Notes: generated by a model not told the origin, from the letters alone. Counted from the stretch's first letter, positions 1 through 6,473 are shown. The stretch: 7,108 nt of DNA from Hyphomicrobiales bacterium (GCA_011087745.1 JAALLB010000092.1:1-7108); one strand, 5' to 3'. Numbers and translations: made by a program.

Positions 1-657
1 AGTCCAATTACCAGCTAAAGCTGGTGGTTTGAAACCATAAAGTTGGAAAATCAAAAATGTAACGCTCTTCAGACAAAATTGGGTCTAAACCAACCATTGC
101 CATGGCAAGACCCATCAACCCTGCCATCCATCCCTTTATCACAAGGTCCTGTGACATCAAAGTTCCCGAAAGCAATATACCAAATAGTGCAAGCAGTGCT
201 TTTTCAGGCGAAGCAATATTTTGTGAAACAAGTAACAAAACCCAGACAAAGATAAGCAGGCAAATGTACCAAACAAAGTGCCGATGAATGAAGCCGTTGT
301 TGTAATGCCTAGGGCTTCACCACCTCGTCCTTGTTTGGTTAGTGGATAGCCATCCATCGCGGTAGCAGCTGCAGCTGCTGTCCCTGGAATATTCAATAGA
401 ATTGAAGGGTATGAGCCACCATAAATTGCGCCAACATATGCGCCAATTAATGCAATCAATGCCTGATCTAGTGGAAACTTGTTTCCAAACAATCCTGTAA
501 GAATTGTTACTGCAAGCGTTGCTGTTAATCCGGGTAGCGCTCCAAAAACAATTCCGAGGAAAACAGACGGAATAAGATAAAGATAGGTGACCGGATCGAT
601 TATTAATCCCAGTAGTGAAGTACCAAAACCAAAGAGCTGAGCAGTTACAAAATCCAT
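1..657 (-). pseudogene. tctA: Tripartite tricarboxylate transporter large permease TctA, partial at window edge and frame-broken
   Basis: This is the N-terminal part of the large membrane permease of a TTT transporter, the subunit that moves the carboxylate across the inner membrane with TctB and the binding protein TctC. The first 139 residues (657 down to about 241) are clean and carry the family signature: a GALPGLTATLA stretch, then GAYVGAIYGGSYPSIL, the NIPGTAAAAATAMDGYP block and GRGGEALGI. The frame then breaks in a run of four T on the coding strand (240-237). One extra T would join it to a continuation at 238-11 that is again TctA-like (LLALFGILLSG, GWMAGLMGLAMAMVGLDPI). Two more apparent breaks near 36-40 and 9-15 are needed to reach GFKPPAL and then VIGL, as the family predicts. 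Family members are about 500 residues, so over half lies outside the window. The start overlaps the tctB stop (TAATG). The breaks may be sequencing errors rather than true decay. Confidence 0.85.
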
Positions 658-1418
658 TATTTTTCACCCTGCCATAGCGGTCTTATGGTTACATAATAAT
701 GATACTCAATCTTCGAAAAGATAAGTCCGGTCCGGTTTGGCACATTTTGTCGGAAGCCAAATGCCATTGCCATAACCAGTACCAATGGTGCGATGATTGA
801 AATAACTGGTGTAAGTTTGACAACTTTGCTCAAGGGGCCATTTCGGCGCTCCACCACGATCATTGTCAGCGTTATCAAACCAAACATGCATAGTACTAAC
901 CAGTCATCATCATGTGGCTTTGCCCATTCGGAACGGGGAAAGTGCATGAACATTGCGTAAATTGAAACGATTGAGATTGCACATGTGCTCAGCGGCATTG
1001 ATGCACGATTTTCACTGTGAAATCCCCAGATCAAACAGGTGATCATGAGGCTGGATGACAAGATAAAGTCAGCGCGTGGTATTAAACCAAAAATATAAAA
1101 AAAGATTATTATGGACACGCAAGAAACTCTGACGAGTTCTGCTCTAGAGTAGCCGATACCAATTTTTGTGAGGGCGTGCTTGGCACCTCCGTCTTTGATT
1201 GCAATGCCCAAGAGCGAAAACGATAAAAGCAAAAGACCACCGAAAATACCATAAGGTACTAGTGCGGCAGAATTATACCAATCTGCAGCATCCACACCAG
1301 CAACTTTGGTATTCAAGAATGGAATATCTGTCGTTTGGAACAAGAAAAAACAGCTGACACAAATCAGAACAATCGCGGTCCAAAAATCACGAACCCTAAG
1401 TATTAATTTATCATCCAT
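657..1418 (-). CDS. tctB: TctB-family small membrane subunit of the TTT transporter (enlarged)
   Basis: Small integral membrane subunit of the TTT system, placed between tctC and tctA in the usual order. The 253-residue protein has about seven hydrophobic stretches: residues 12-28, 50-74, 94-113, 116-133, 143-160, 172-189 and 203-222. Classical TctB (the DUF1468 family) is, from memory, about 150-170 residues with four segments, so this one is long. The C-terminal tail (GLIFSKIEYHYY, then RPLWQGEK) is hydrophilic. Assignment rests on position and hydrophobic pattern more than on a sharp motif, because this subunit is poorly conserved across the family. The ATG at 1418 has only a weak GGA about 10 bases upstream. 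Its TAA shares one base with the tctA ATG (TAATG), which indicates translational coupling. It is probably transcribed from the tctC promoter through two hairpins. Confidence 0.78.
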   Translation of the reverse strand: MDDKLILRVRDFWTAIVLICVSCFFLFQTTDIPFLNTKVAGVDAADWYNSAALVPYGIFGGLLLLSFSLLGIAIKDGGAKHALTKIGIGYSRAELVRVSCVSIIIFFYIFGLIPRADFILSSSLMITCLIWGFHSENRASMPLSTCAISIVSIYAMFMHFPRSEWAKPHDDDWLVLCMFGLITLTMIVVERRNGPLSKVVKLTPVISIIAPLVLVMAMAFGFRQNVPNRTGLIFSKIEYHYYVTIRPLWQGEK

Positions 1419-1439
1419 GAGAGGGTTTCCGAATTAAAA

Positions 1440-1465
1440 TCTGGCCAACTTGTAAGCCGGCCAGA
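1440..1465 (-). terminator. Hairpin followed by T-run between tctC and tctB (candidate attenuator)
   Basis: Perfect 7-bp inverted repeat, TCTGGCC at 1440-1446 and GGCCAGA at 1459-1465, with a 12-base loop. Read on the minus strand the stem is followed directly by TTTTAATT. It sits 22 bases upstream of the tctB start, so it could act as a leaky intrinsic terminator or protect the 3' end of tctC mRNA. Confidence 0.45.
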
Positions 1466-1476
1466 CAGGGGGATGT

Positions 1477-1497
1477 TAAAAAGCGCAGGGCTTTTTA
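1477..1497 (-). terminator. Perfect 8-bp hairpin just after the tctC stop
   Basis: Perfect inverted repeat, TAAAAAGC at 1477-1484 and GCTTTTTA at 1490-1497, with a 5-base loop, beginning 6 bases past the tctC stop. On the minus strand the distal arm supplies a run of five T, giving an A-stem-T layout like a Rho-independent terminator. The GC part of the stem is short, so partial termination or mRNA 3'-end stabilisation is more likely than a complete stop. Confidence 0.5.
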
Positions 1498-1503
1498 GTA
1501 CGT

Positions 1504-2511
1504 TTATGGCTTTTCAATACCCAATGTTGCCGGATCAACCTTGGCTGCGCCAAGATCCCAAAGTGTCCATGCAAAAGTGCTTTTAAGTTTTGAAAAGATT
1601 GCAGATGCATCTGCACCGGATTTGCCTGATACATCATAGTTGTTGGCTTTTGCCCATTCAGCCACAGTATCAGATGCAACGGCCTTATCAAAAGCATCGG
1701 TGAGAGCCTTCTTTGCTTCATCAGAAGCAGATGCGTGAACTGCAAAACCAATGGCTTGTTTTAACGGAAGATATTTGTCCAATCCATCATAGCTTGAAAA
1801 CGCTGAAGGTATTGTCTTGCCATTAAAGTCGGCCGCATCCGGTGTAAGTATTGCCAAAGGCTTTAGTTTTCCACCTGCAATAAGCGGTGCTTGTTCTGCA
1901 AGTGATGTCACCACAAGATCAACCTCACCTGCAATTGCAGCTTCCTGGCCAGGAGCTGAACCCTTGTAAGGAACAAACTTGAACTTGGCGCCCGCGCCGT
2001 TTTCAATTGCAAGCAAGTTGAGATGATGGATCGAGCCTGAACCTGAAGCTGCTGCTGGGATAGTACCCGGAGCAGCTTTAGCTGCAGCAACCAGATCTTC
2101 CAGTGTGTTATGCGGTGAATTTGCTGGTACCGAGATTAAATCCGGTGAGCCACCAACGATAAATGGATGCCAGAAGGAAAACTTTTGATCCCAGCCGCCT
2201 TGTACTGCTGCCGTTACATTTGATTCAGATAGTCCAACAAGTGTGTATCCATCATCAGGCTGGTTCATTACATAAACCATGCCGTTTGATCCAGCGACGC
2301 CGCCTGTTTGGTTGGTAACAGAAATGCCGACTGGCAGATGTTTTTCCATTTCAGCCATGATCATTCGGTTAATGCTGTCAGTTCCACCACCAGATCCCCA
2401 AACGACAGCAGTCGTAATATCGCGGAATGGATATTCCTCCGCTGATGAATTCGATGTTACTCCAAGTGTTACAACTAGAGCAGCTGCGAGTTTTGTTAAA
2501 ATGTGCCTCAT
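1504..2511 (-). CDS. tctC: TTT transporter periplasmic solute-binding protein (TctC/Bug family)
   Basis: Periplasmic binding protein that captures an organic acid and delivers it to the TctAB permease. The 335-residue length fits the family. Residues 1-24 form a Sec signal peptide (RHILTK basic start, LAAALVVTLGV core, cleavage expected after SSA). The mature start EEYPFRDITTAVVWGSGGGTD matches the family YP-x-x-x-I opening followed by a GGGTD ligand loop. PDDGYTLVG and FVPYKGSAPGQEAAIAGEVDL are the other recognisable family blocks. I chose the ATG at 2511 because GGAGG (2521-2517) lies 5 bases upstream. An in-frame ATG at 2529 would put that ribosome site inside the coding region. Ligands in this family range from citrate and tartrate to aromatic acids and amino acids, so the substrate cannot be read from the sequence. 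Confidence 0.92.
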   Translation of the reverse strand: MRHILTKLAAALVVTLGVTSNSSAEEYPFRDITTAVVWGSGGGTDSINRMIMAEMEKHLPVGISVTNQTGGVAGSNGMVYVMNQPDDGYTLVGLSESNVTAAVQGGWDQKFSFWHPFIVGGSPDLISVPANSPHNTLEDLVAAAKAAPGTIPAAASGSGSIHHLNLLAIENGAGAKFKFVPYKGSAPGQEAAIAGEVDLVVTSLAEQAPLIAGGKLKPLAILTPDAADFNGKTIPSAFSSYDGLDKYLPLKQAIGFAVHASASDEAKKALTDAFDKAVASDTVAEWAKANNYDVSGKSGADASAIFSKLKSTFAWTLWDLGAAKVDPATLGIEKP

Positions 2512-2647
2512 GATTTCCTCCCATAGCACTAAAAATTAATTCATACATTTACGTATACATTATAAAATTAGTTGTCAAATACAAAGTTTCAATTTAAACA
2601 AGAACCGAATAACTGGTATGTTCCAAAAAGGATTTGAAAGAAAAAAT
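2512..2647. promoter_or_regulatory. Divergent intergenic promoter region between tctC and the dehydrogenase operon
   Basis: This 136-bp A+T-rich gap separates two divergent units and must hold both promoters. On the minus strand a perfect TTGACA (2578-2573) and a perfect TATAAT (2564-2559) are present, but only 8 bases apart, so they cannot be the -35 and -10 of one sigma-70 promoter. TATAAT is a plausible -10 for tctC, with a poor -35. On the plus strand TATAAA at 2561-2566 overlaps it and could serve the dehydrogenase operon. The overlap would let one bound regulator affect both directions. Confidence 0.45.
2551..2560. promoter_or_regulatory. Candidate GntR/FCD operator, near-palindrome ACGTATACAT
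   Basis: A GTATAC core with nearly symmetric flanks (one mismatched pair in ten bases). FCD-type GntR regulators commonly bind short palindromes with GT and AC half-sites, and GTATAC cores are known among them. It adjoins the minus-strand TATAAT and plus-strand TATAAA, where binding would block transcription. A direct repeat of ATACATT (2543-2549 and 2555-2561, 12 bases apart) overlaps it. Short AT-rich palindromes arise by chance, so this is tentative. Confidence 0.35.
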
Positions 2648-3736
2648 ATGAGTACAGAATTCACGATAGCAGTATTTGAAGGTGATGGAATTGGTCCTGA
2701 AATTATGACCCCAACCATTGAAATTCTTAAGCAACTTCAATCCAGTAGCGATAAATACACTCTAAATTTCAGCATCGCGCCTGCTGGCGCAAATCACTAT
2801 CAGCAGACTTCAGAATCACTACCAGAACAATCTCTCAAGATTGCTGAAGAGAGCGATGCTATACTTCTTTCTGCAATGGGATTGCCGGGGGTTCGTTACC
2901 CTGATGGAACAGAAATTTCTCCGCAAATTGAATTAAGAAAAGCTTTTAATTTATATGCTGGAGTACGACCGGTAACAGTCAGAAATAGCAAATATTGCCC
3001 TATTCGCCGCCCTAACGGTGAGGTAATTGATTTTGTTTTGATACGGGAAAGCACTGAAGGACTGTTTCATTCAATGGGCAAGGGTACCGTTACCCATGAA
3101 GAGGCAACAGAAACATTGATGATTACCCGTGATGTAAGCGAACAGCTTTTTGACTTTGCGTTCAAGTTGGCAGGTCAGAGAAAAAGCTCAGGTGTTAGCT
3201 CTGGCAGAGTTACTTGCGTTGACAAGGCAAATGTTTTCAGGGCATTCGCGTTTTTCCGCGAAATTTTTGATGAGCGTGCGAAGAACTTCCCGGATATTGA
3301 AACGGAATATGCCTATGTCGATGCAACTGCATTGTGGATGGTTCAACGTCCGTGGTCATTTGATGTTTTGGTTACAGAGAACATGTTTGGAGATATTCTT
3401 TCAGATTTGGGAGCTGGATTGATGGGCGGGCTTGGTCTTGCTCCATCTGCAGATATTGGCAACAATCAAGCGGTATTCCAGCCTTGTCATGGATCAGCGC
3501 CAGATATTGCTGGCAAAGGCATTGCTAACCCTTTTGCCATGATACTTTCTGCAGGAATGATGCTCGATTGGCTTGGACACCAAAATAACAATGATCAAAT
3601 GATTTTGGATGCTACAGCGTTGAAAGATGCGGTTAATTCAGTCTTGGCTGATAGAGCACAGGTTACGAGTGATATTGGCGGTACAGCAAGTACAAAACAA
3701 GCAGCACAAGCTGTGATGAAATGTCTGGGAAAATGA
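2648..3736 (+). CDS. Isocitrate/isopropylmalate dehydrogenase-family NAD-dependent oxidoreductase, atypical active site
   Basis: Beta-decarboxylating-dehydrogenase family: oxidises a (2R)-hydroxy acid with an adjacent carboxylate, using NAD and Mg or Mn, in the cytoplasm. The 362-residue length is typical. It opens with FEGDGIGPEI (residues 10-19) and has the substrate-loop arginines around 97-109 (ELRKAFNLYAGVRPV). It keeps catalytic Lys193 (VDKANV) and metal-ligand Asp225, Asp249 and Asp253. HGSAPDIAGKGIANP (281-295), with Asp286-Ile287, points to NAD rather than NADP. Spacings match Thermus isopropylmalate dehydrogenase (K185, D217, D241, D245, D278). The catalytic Tyr139 of that enzyme is Phe140 here (RESTEGLF). 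The transporter context argues for a catabolic role rather than leucine synthesis; tartrate or malate-type substrates are possible but unproven. I prefer the ATG at 2648 because the conserved strand starts six residues later. An in-frame ATG at 2618 would add ten basic residues; neither has a strong ribosome site. Its stop overlaps the next gene by four bases. Confidence 0.88.
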   Translation: MSTEFTIAVFEGDGIGPEIMTPTIEILKQLQSSSDKYTLNFSIAPAGANHYQQTSESLPEQSLKIAEESDAILLSAMGLPGVRYPDGTEISPQIELRKAFNLYAGVRPVTVRNSKYCPIRRPNGEVIDFVLIRESTEGLFHSMGKGTVTHEEATETLMITRDVSEQLFDFAFKLAGQRKSSGVSSGRVTCVDKANVFRAFAFFREIFDERAKNFPDIETEYAYVDATALWMVQRPWSFDVLVTENMFGDILSDLGAGLMGGLGLAPSADIGNNQAVFQPCHGSAPDIAGKGIANPFAMILSAGMMLDWLGHQNNNDQMILDATALKDAVNSVLADRAQVTSDIGGTASTKQAAQAVMKCLGK

Positions 3737-4752
3737 ATAAATCAATTCAGGTTGCATGTATCGGAACGGGCTATTTTAGCCAATTCCACTATGATGCCTG
3801 GAGGCGAATTAAAGACGTAGAACTAGTTGCGTCGGCAAGTCTTTCACTCCAGGAAGCAAAAAAAACTGGCCTGTCTGCATTTGACGATATTCAAGTGATG
3901 CTAACTGAAACAAGGCCAGATCTGGTTGATATCATAACACCGCCTGTGAGCCACCTTGAGTTGATTGAACAATGCGCGGCTCACGGGATTAAGACAATCA
4001 TCTGCCAGAAGCCGTTTTGTAATTCTATCGAAGAAGCAAGAATGGCTGTATCCATTTGTAAGGAAGCAAACACTTCACTGATTGTACATGAAAACTTCAG
4101 ATTCCAGCCTTGGTACCGTAAGATGAAACAGGCTGTGGATGAGGGCGTAATTGGCGATGTTCATCAACTTACCTTCAGGTTGCGTACCGGAGATGGACAA
4201 GGACCGGATGCATATTTAGACCGCCAACCGTACTTCAGACAAATGGACCATTTTCTTATTCATGAAACAGGCGTGCATTGGATAGATGTTTTCCGATACT
4301 TATTGGGCGATCCGAAGGCCGTATATGCTGACCTTAGAAAACTAAACCCAGATATTACTGGTGAGGATGCAGGTTATTTCATATTGGAATTTGCAGATGG
4401 AAAACGAGCATTATTTGATGCCAACCGTCATTTGGATCATGCGACCATAAATTGCCGCAACACCTTGGGGGAAGCCTTGTTGGAAGGTACAGAAGGTACG
4501 ATCACTCTTTCAGGCATGGGAGAGCTTGTACTTCGAAAATTTGGTTCCCGTGATCTTGAAATCATATTTGCTGAAAAGCAGTGGAAAGGGTTTGCAGGAG
4601 ATTGTGTTTATGAATTACAATCTCACGTGATCAAGGGCATGCTGCAGGCAAATTATAGCTTTGAGAATGCTGCGGAAGATTATATCTTTGTAATTGAAAT
4701 GGAAAAGGCAATGTATGAATCCGCAAAAACCGGTCAAAAGGTAAATTTTTAG
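3733..4752 (+). CDS. Gfo/Idh/MocA-family NAD(P)-dependent oxidoreductase
   Basis: Cytoplasmic dehydrogenase of the glucose-fructose oxidoreductase/inositol dehydrogenase family, which usually oxidises sugars, cyclitols or their acids. The 339 residues comprise an N-terminal Rossmann domain (about 1-120) with dinucleotide loop IGTGYFSQFH (10-19), then an alpha/beta substrate domain. The conserved EKP catalytic motif appears as CQKPF, with Lys93 kept and Glu changed to Gln. Lys93 and His182 (in ETGVHWIDVFRYLLG, 178-192) are the expected catalytic pair; Glu178 stands where inositol dehydrogenase has Asp. The third Gly of GxGxxG is Ser16. I chose the ATG at 3733 because it forms an ATGA overlap with the upstream stop; the in-frame ATG at 3721 would lie deeper inside that gene. 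Tight coupling implies that both dehydrogenases act in one pathway. The substrate is not recognisable. Confidence 0.87.
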   Translation: MNKSIQVACIGTGYFSQFHYDAWRRIKDVELVASASLSLQEAKKTGLSAFDDIQVMLTETRPDLVDIITPPVSHLELIEQCAAHGIKTIICQKPFCNSIEEARMAVSICKEANTSLIVHENFRFQPWYRKMKQAVDEGVIGDVHQLTFRLRTGDGQGPDAYLDRQPYFRQMDHFLIHETGVHWIDVFRYLLGDPKAVYADLRKLNPDITGEDAGYFILEFADGKRALFDANRHLDHATINCRNTLGEALLEGTEGTITLSGMGELVLRKFGSRDLEIIFAEKQWKGFAGDCVYELQSHVIKGMLQANYSFENAAEDYIFVIEMEKAMYESAKTGQKVNF

Positions 4753-5457
4753 ATGGCACGTGCACAAAACTCTGCAGCAGAGATAAAAGGCTTACCGAAA
4801 AGCAAATCAAATACCCAGCAAGCGTTATCGATTCTTAAAGAGTTGATACTGGACAACCGCCTGGCATCCGGCTCCAATCATCTGGAAAGCGAGCTTGCAG
4901 AAATGCTGGGTATGTCGCGTACACCTGTACGCGAAGCCACCTTAATTCTTGAGGCGCAAGGCCTGGTTGAGGTAAAACCGCGGCACGGCGTTAAAATATT
5001 ATCGCTTTCCCCTCAAGACATGTCAGAGATCTACGATATTTTGACAGAGCTCGAAAGTTTGTCAGCAGAACTTGCAGCAAATATGGGCTATTCAGAAGAG
5101 CAGTTCCAAATTGCCGAAACTGCAATCCAAAAAATGGATGAAGCTTTGGAAAATGATGACCTTGAAGCCTGGGCTGTAGCAGATGAGCTTTTTCATTCAG
5201 AACTCGTAAGGTTTGGCAACAACAGCCGAATTGCCAACATCTATAGAATGTATAGTGACCAGGTTCGGCGCGCCCGCAAACTGACTTTAAATCTTAGGCC
5301 GAAGCCTACAAAATCCAATGATGACCATCGGAATGTTTTAAATGCCATTCGTGATGGCAACGCCAGTGAAGCACAAATTTTGCACCGCGCACATCGTATT
5401 CAAGCAAAAAAAATGTTGATTGGTTTGCTCGAGCAGTATGGGTTTAACAACGTATGA
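4753..5457 (+). CDS. GntR-family transcriptional regulator, FCD (FadR C-terminal-like) subfamily
   Basis: DNA-binding regulator that responds to a small carboxylate ligand. In the 234 residues, a winged helix-turn-helix spans about 20-85, with the GntR recognition region ESELAEMLGMSRTPVREA (45-62) and wing GLVEVKPRHGVKI (70-82). The all-helical FCD domain follows (about 90-225). FCD metal and ligand residues are visible: Asp144 and His148 (ADELFH), His192 (DDHRN) and His214 (HRAH), at the family's usual spacing, so the effector site looks intact. The ATG directly abuts the preceding TAG (0 bases), and an AAGG at 4738-4741 lies 11 bases upstream, so translation is probably coupled. Being last in the catabolic operon, it likely represses its own operon and the divergent tctCBA genes until the imported acid is present. 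Confidence 0.92.
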   Translation: MARAQNSAAEIKGLPKSKSNTQQALSILKELILDNRLASGSNHLESELAEMLGMSRTPVREATLILEAQGLVEVKPRHGVKILSLSPQDMSEIYDILTELESLSAELAANMGYSEEQFQIAETAIQKMDEALENDDLEAWAVADELFHSELVRFGNNSRIANIYRMYSDQVRRARKLTLNLRPKPTKSNDDHRNVLNAIRDGNASEAQILHRAHRIQAKKMLIGLLEQYGFNNV

Positions 5458-5576
5458 CATTATTCAAAACAATTGGCTGAACACCTGTTGAGAGCAAATT
5501 TTGCTAACTTACAATTAGTTTATCAATTCCCAAACGCTAGAATGATCCAAACTTGAACCCGGTTTTGTTTTGGTGT

Positions 5577-5588
5577 TCACATATGTGA
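5577..5588. promoter_or_regulatory. Perfect 12-bp palindrome TCACATATGTGA
   Basis: A perfect dyad made of TCACA and TGTGA arms. The arms resemble CRP/FNR half-sites but in the inverted order and without the normal six-base spacer, so it is not a standard CRP site. It lies between two convergent genes, where promoter control is not expected. Function unknown; chance is possible. Confidence 0.25.
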
Positions 5589-5631
5589 CTGCCCTCGACC
5601 CAAAGTGGGCATAGAGGTTTCACTAACAAAT

Positions 5632-5650
5632 AGCATCTAGCGATGTTTTT
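5632..5650 (+). terminator. Weak terminator-like hairpin with T-run
   Basis: AGCATC (5632-5637) can pair with GATGTT (5642-5647) through a four-base loop with one G-U pair. A five-T run covers 5646-5650, partly inside the stem. It is 175 bases past the regulator stop and just ahead of the convergent esterase stop. It could end rightward transcription, but the stem is short. Confidence 0.28.
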
Positions 5651-5654
5651 CAGT

Positions 5655-6473
5655 TTAAAACTTACCTATTACCTCCATCATTTTCCAGGCTTGACGTATG
5701 AATTCAGGCTTAAACGAATGACCTCCAGAATACATGCAGAAATTTAGAATCTTTCCATCCGCATTGACTTTATTCTGACAGTTTAATTCCCCAACATTCC
5801 TTTTACCAACATTGGCATAGTTGCCATACGATGCGTACATATCCAGCACATCATGCACATTGCCCTGATGGGTGTCCAACACCGTTCGCCCAATTAAGGG
5901 TACTGTTTTATCGGCATCACCATGAATATGAATTACATTTGCAGGAGGAGTGTTGCATACTGTTGGCTCTGGTTGCCAAAACGTTCCAGATATGGGGATG
6001 AATCCCGCAAACAATTGACTACGGTAACAAGCAAGATTCCAAACCATCATGCCTCCAGCTGAAAAGCCTGTTGCAATTAATCTCTTACTATCTATTGGAA
6101 ATCTTTTGGTTGCATCATCTATTACCCTGTCAAAATACATGAGTTCATCAATTCCCTTGTTGGAAACTTTTGATGGCGCGCCTGGAATTGACCAGTCATC
6201 TTCAGCTGACTTGGCAGCAATTAAGGCTATGCCAAGTTTAGAAGCCATTGCAGTCATTGCTTTGTTCTTCATCAAGGCAGCTGCTGACCCTTTGTATCCA
6301 TGCGCGAATACAATAGCACCAATGTACCCATCGCCATTATACCCCTCAGGTATTCTTACCCGATAATGACGATCATCAATAACGCAATTGGTATCAACTC
6401 CGCATGCGGAAACAGGGCTTACATCAATTAATGCGGCAAGAGTAAGTAAAGATATTATTAGAAGTGTCTTCAT
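5655..6473 (-). CDS. Exported alpha/beta-hydrolase, polyhydroxybutyrate depolymerase/feruloyl esterase-like (LpqC type)
   Basis: Serine ester hydrolase, secreted or envelope-anchored, of the family that includes extracellular PHB depolymerases and feruloyl or acetylxylan esterases. The 272 residues start with a signal peptide (1-23, KTLLIISLLTLAALI core). The oxyanion region IVFAHGYKGS follows. The nucleophile elbow is GFSAGG with Ser138, the acid is Asp188 (HGDADKTVP), and the base is His252 (GGHSF), so the triad is complete. The junction VSAC (21-24) fits a lipobox, so it may be a lipoprotein. Alternatively Cys24 and Cys30 (CGVDTNC) form a disulfide after ordinary cleavage. The start has AGGG 6 bases upstream. 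It faces the catabolic operon tail to tail and is probably a separate unit, with the cupin gene 72 bp upstream on the same strand. The actual substrate is unknown. Confidence 0.85.
   Translation of the reverse strand: MKTLLIISLLTLAALIDVSPVSACGVDTNCVIDDRHYRVRIPEGYNGDGYIGAIVFAHGYKGSAAALMKNKAMTAMASKLGIALIAAKSAEDDWSIPGAPSKVSNKGIDELMYFDRVIDDATKRFPIDSKRLIATGFSAGGMMVWNLACYRSQLFAGFIPISGTFWQPEPTVCNTPPANVIHIHGDADKTVPLIGRTVLDTHQGNVHDVLDMYASYGNYANVGKRNVGELNCQNKVNADGKILNFCMYSGGHSFKPEFIRQAWKMMEVIGKF

Larger units (their letters stand above)
5458..5654. other. Gene-free gap between convergent transcription units
   Basis: The 197 bases between the regulator's stop and the esterase's stop show no convincing coding frame or RNA gene. 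The region is A+T-rich and contains a 12-bp palindrome and a weak plus-strand terminator-like hairpin (listed separately). It should hold transcription stops for both units, but I see no strong one on either strand. Confidence 0.6.

Noticed and set aside
237..243. Programmed -1 ribosomal frameshift in tctA at GGGTTTT
   Set aside because: The bases do not fall in the X-XXY-YYZ phase of the zero frame, and two further breaks downstream make a single recoding event insufficient.
317..667. Open frame of 116 codons on the minus strand overlapping tctA
   Set aside because: It is an out-of-frame shadow of tctA, rich in Trp, Cys and Ser with no domain pattern, while the overlapping frame has clear TctA motifs.
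2279..2539. Open frame of 86 codons on the plus strand across the tctC start
   Set aside because: Antisense shadow of tctC; it has no ribosome site and runs through the divergent promoter region.
2618..2647. Upstream ATG at 2618 as the dehydrogenase start
   Set aside because: It adds ten basic, non-family residues and has no ribosome site; the conserved strand begins just after the ATG at 2648.
5493..5505. AGCAAATTTTGCT inverted repeat after the regulator, as a terminator
   Set aside because: The arms are separated by a single base, so a stable hairpin with a normal loop cannot form, and no T-run follows.
5590..5610. TGCCC and GGGCA inverted repeat in the convergent gap
   Set aside because: Only 5 bp with a 12-base loop and no T-run on either side; too weak to call.
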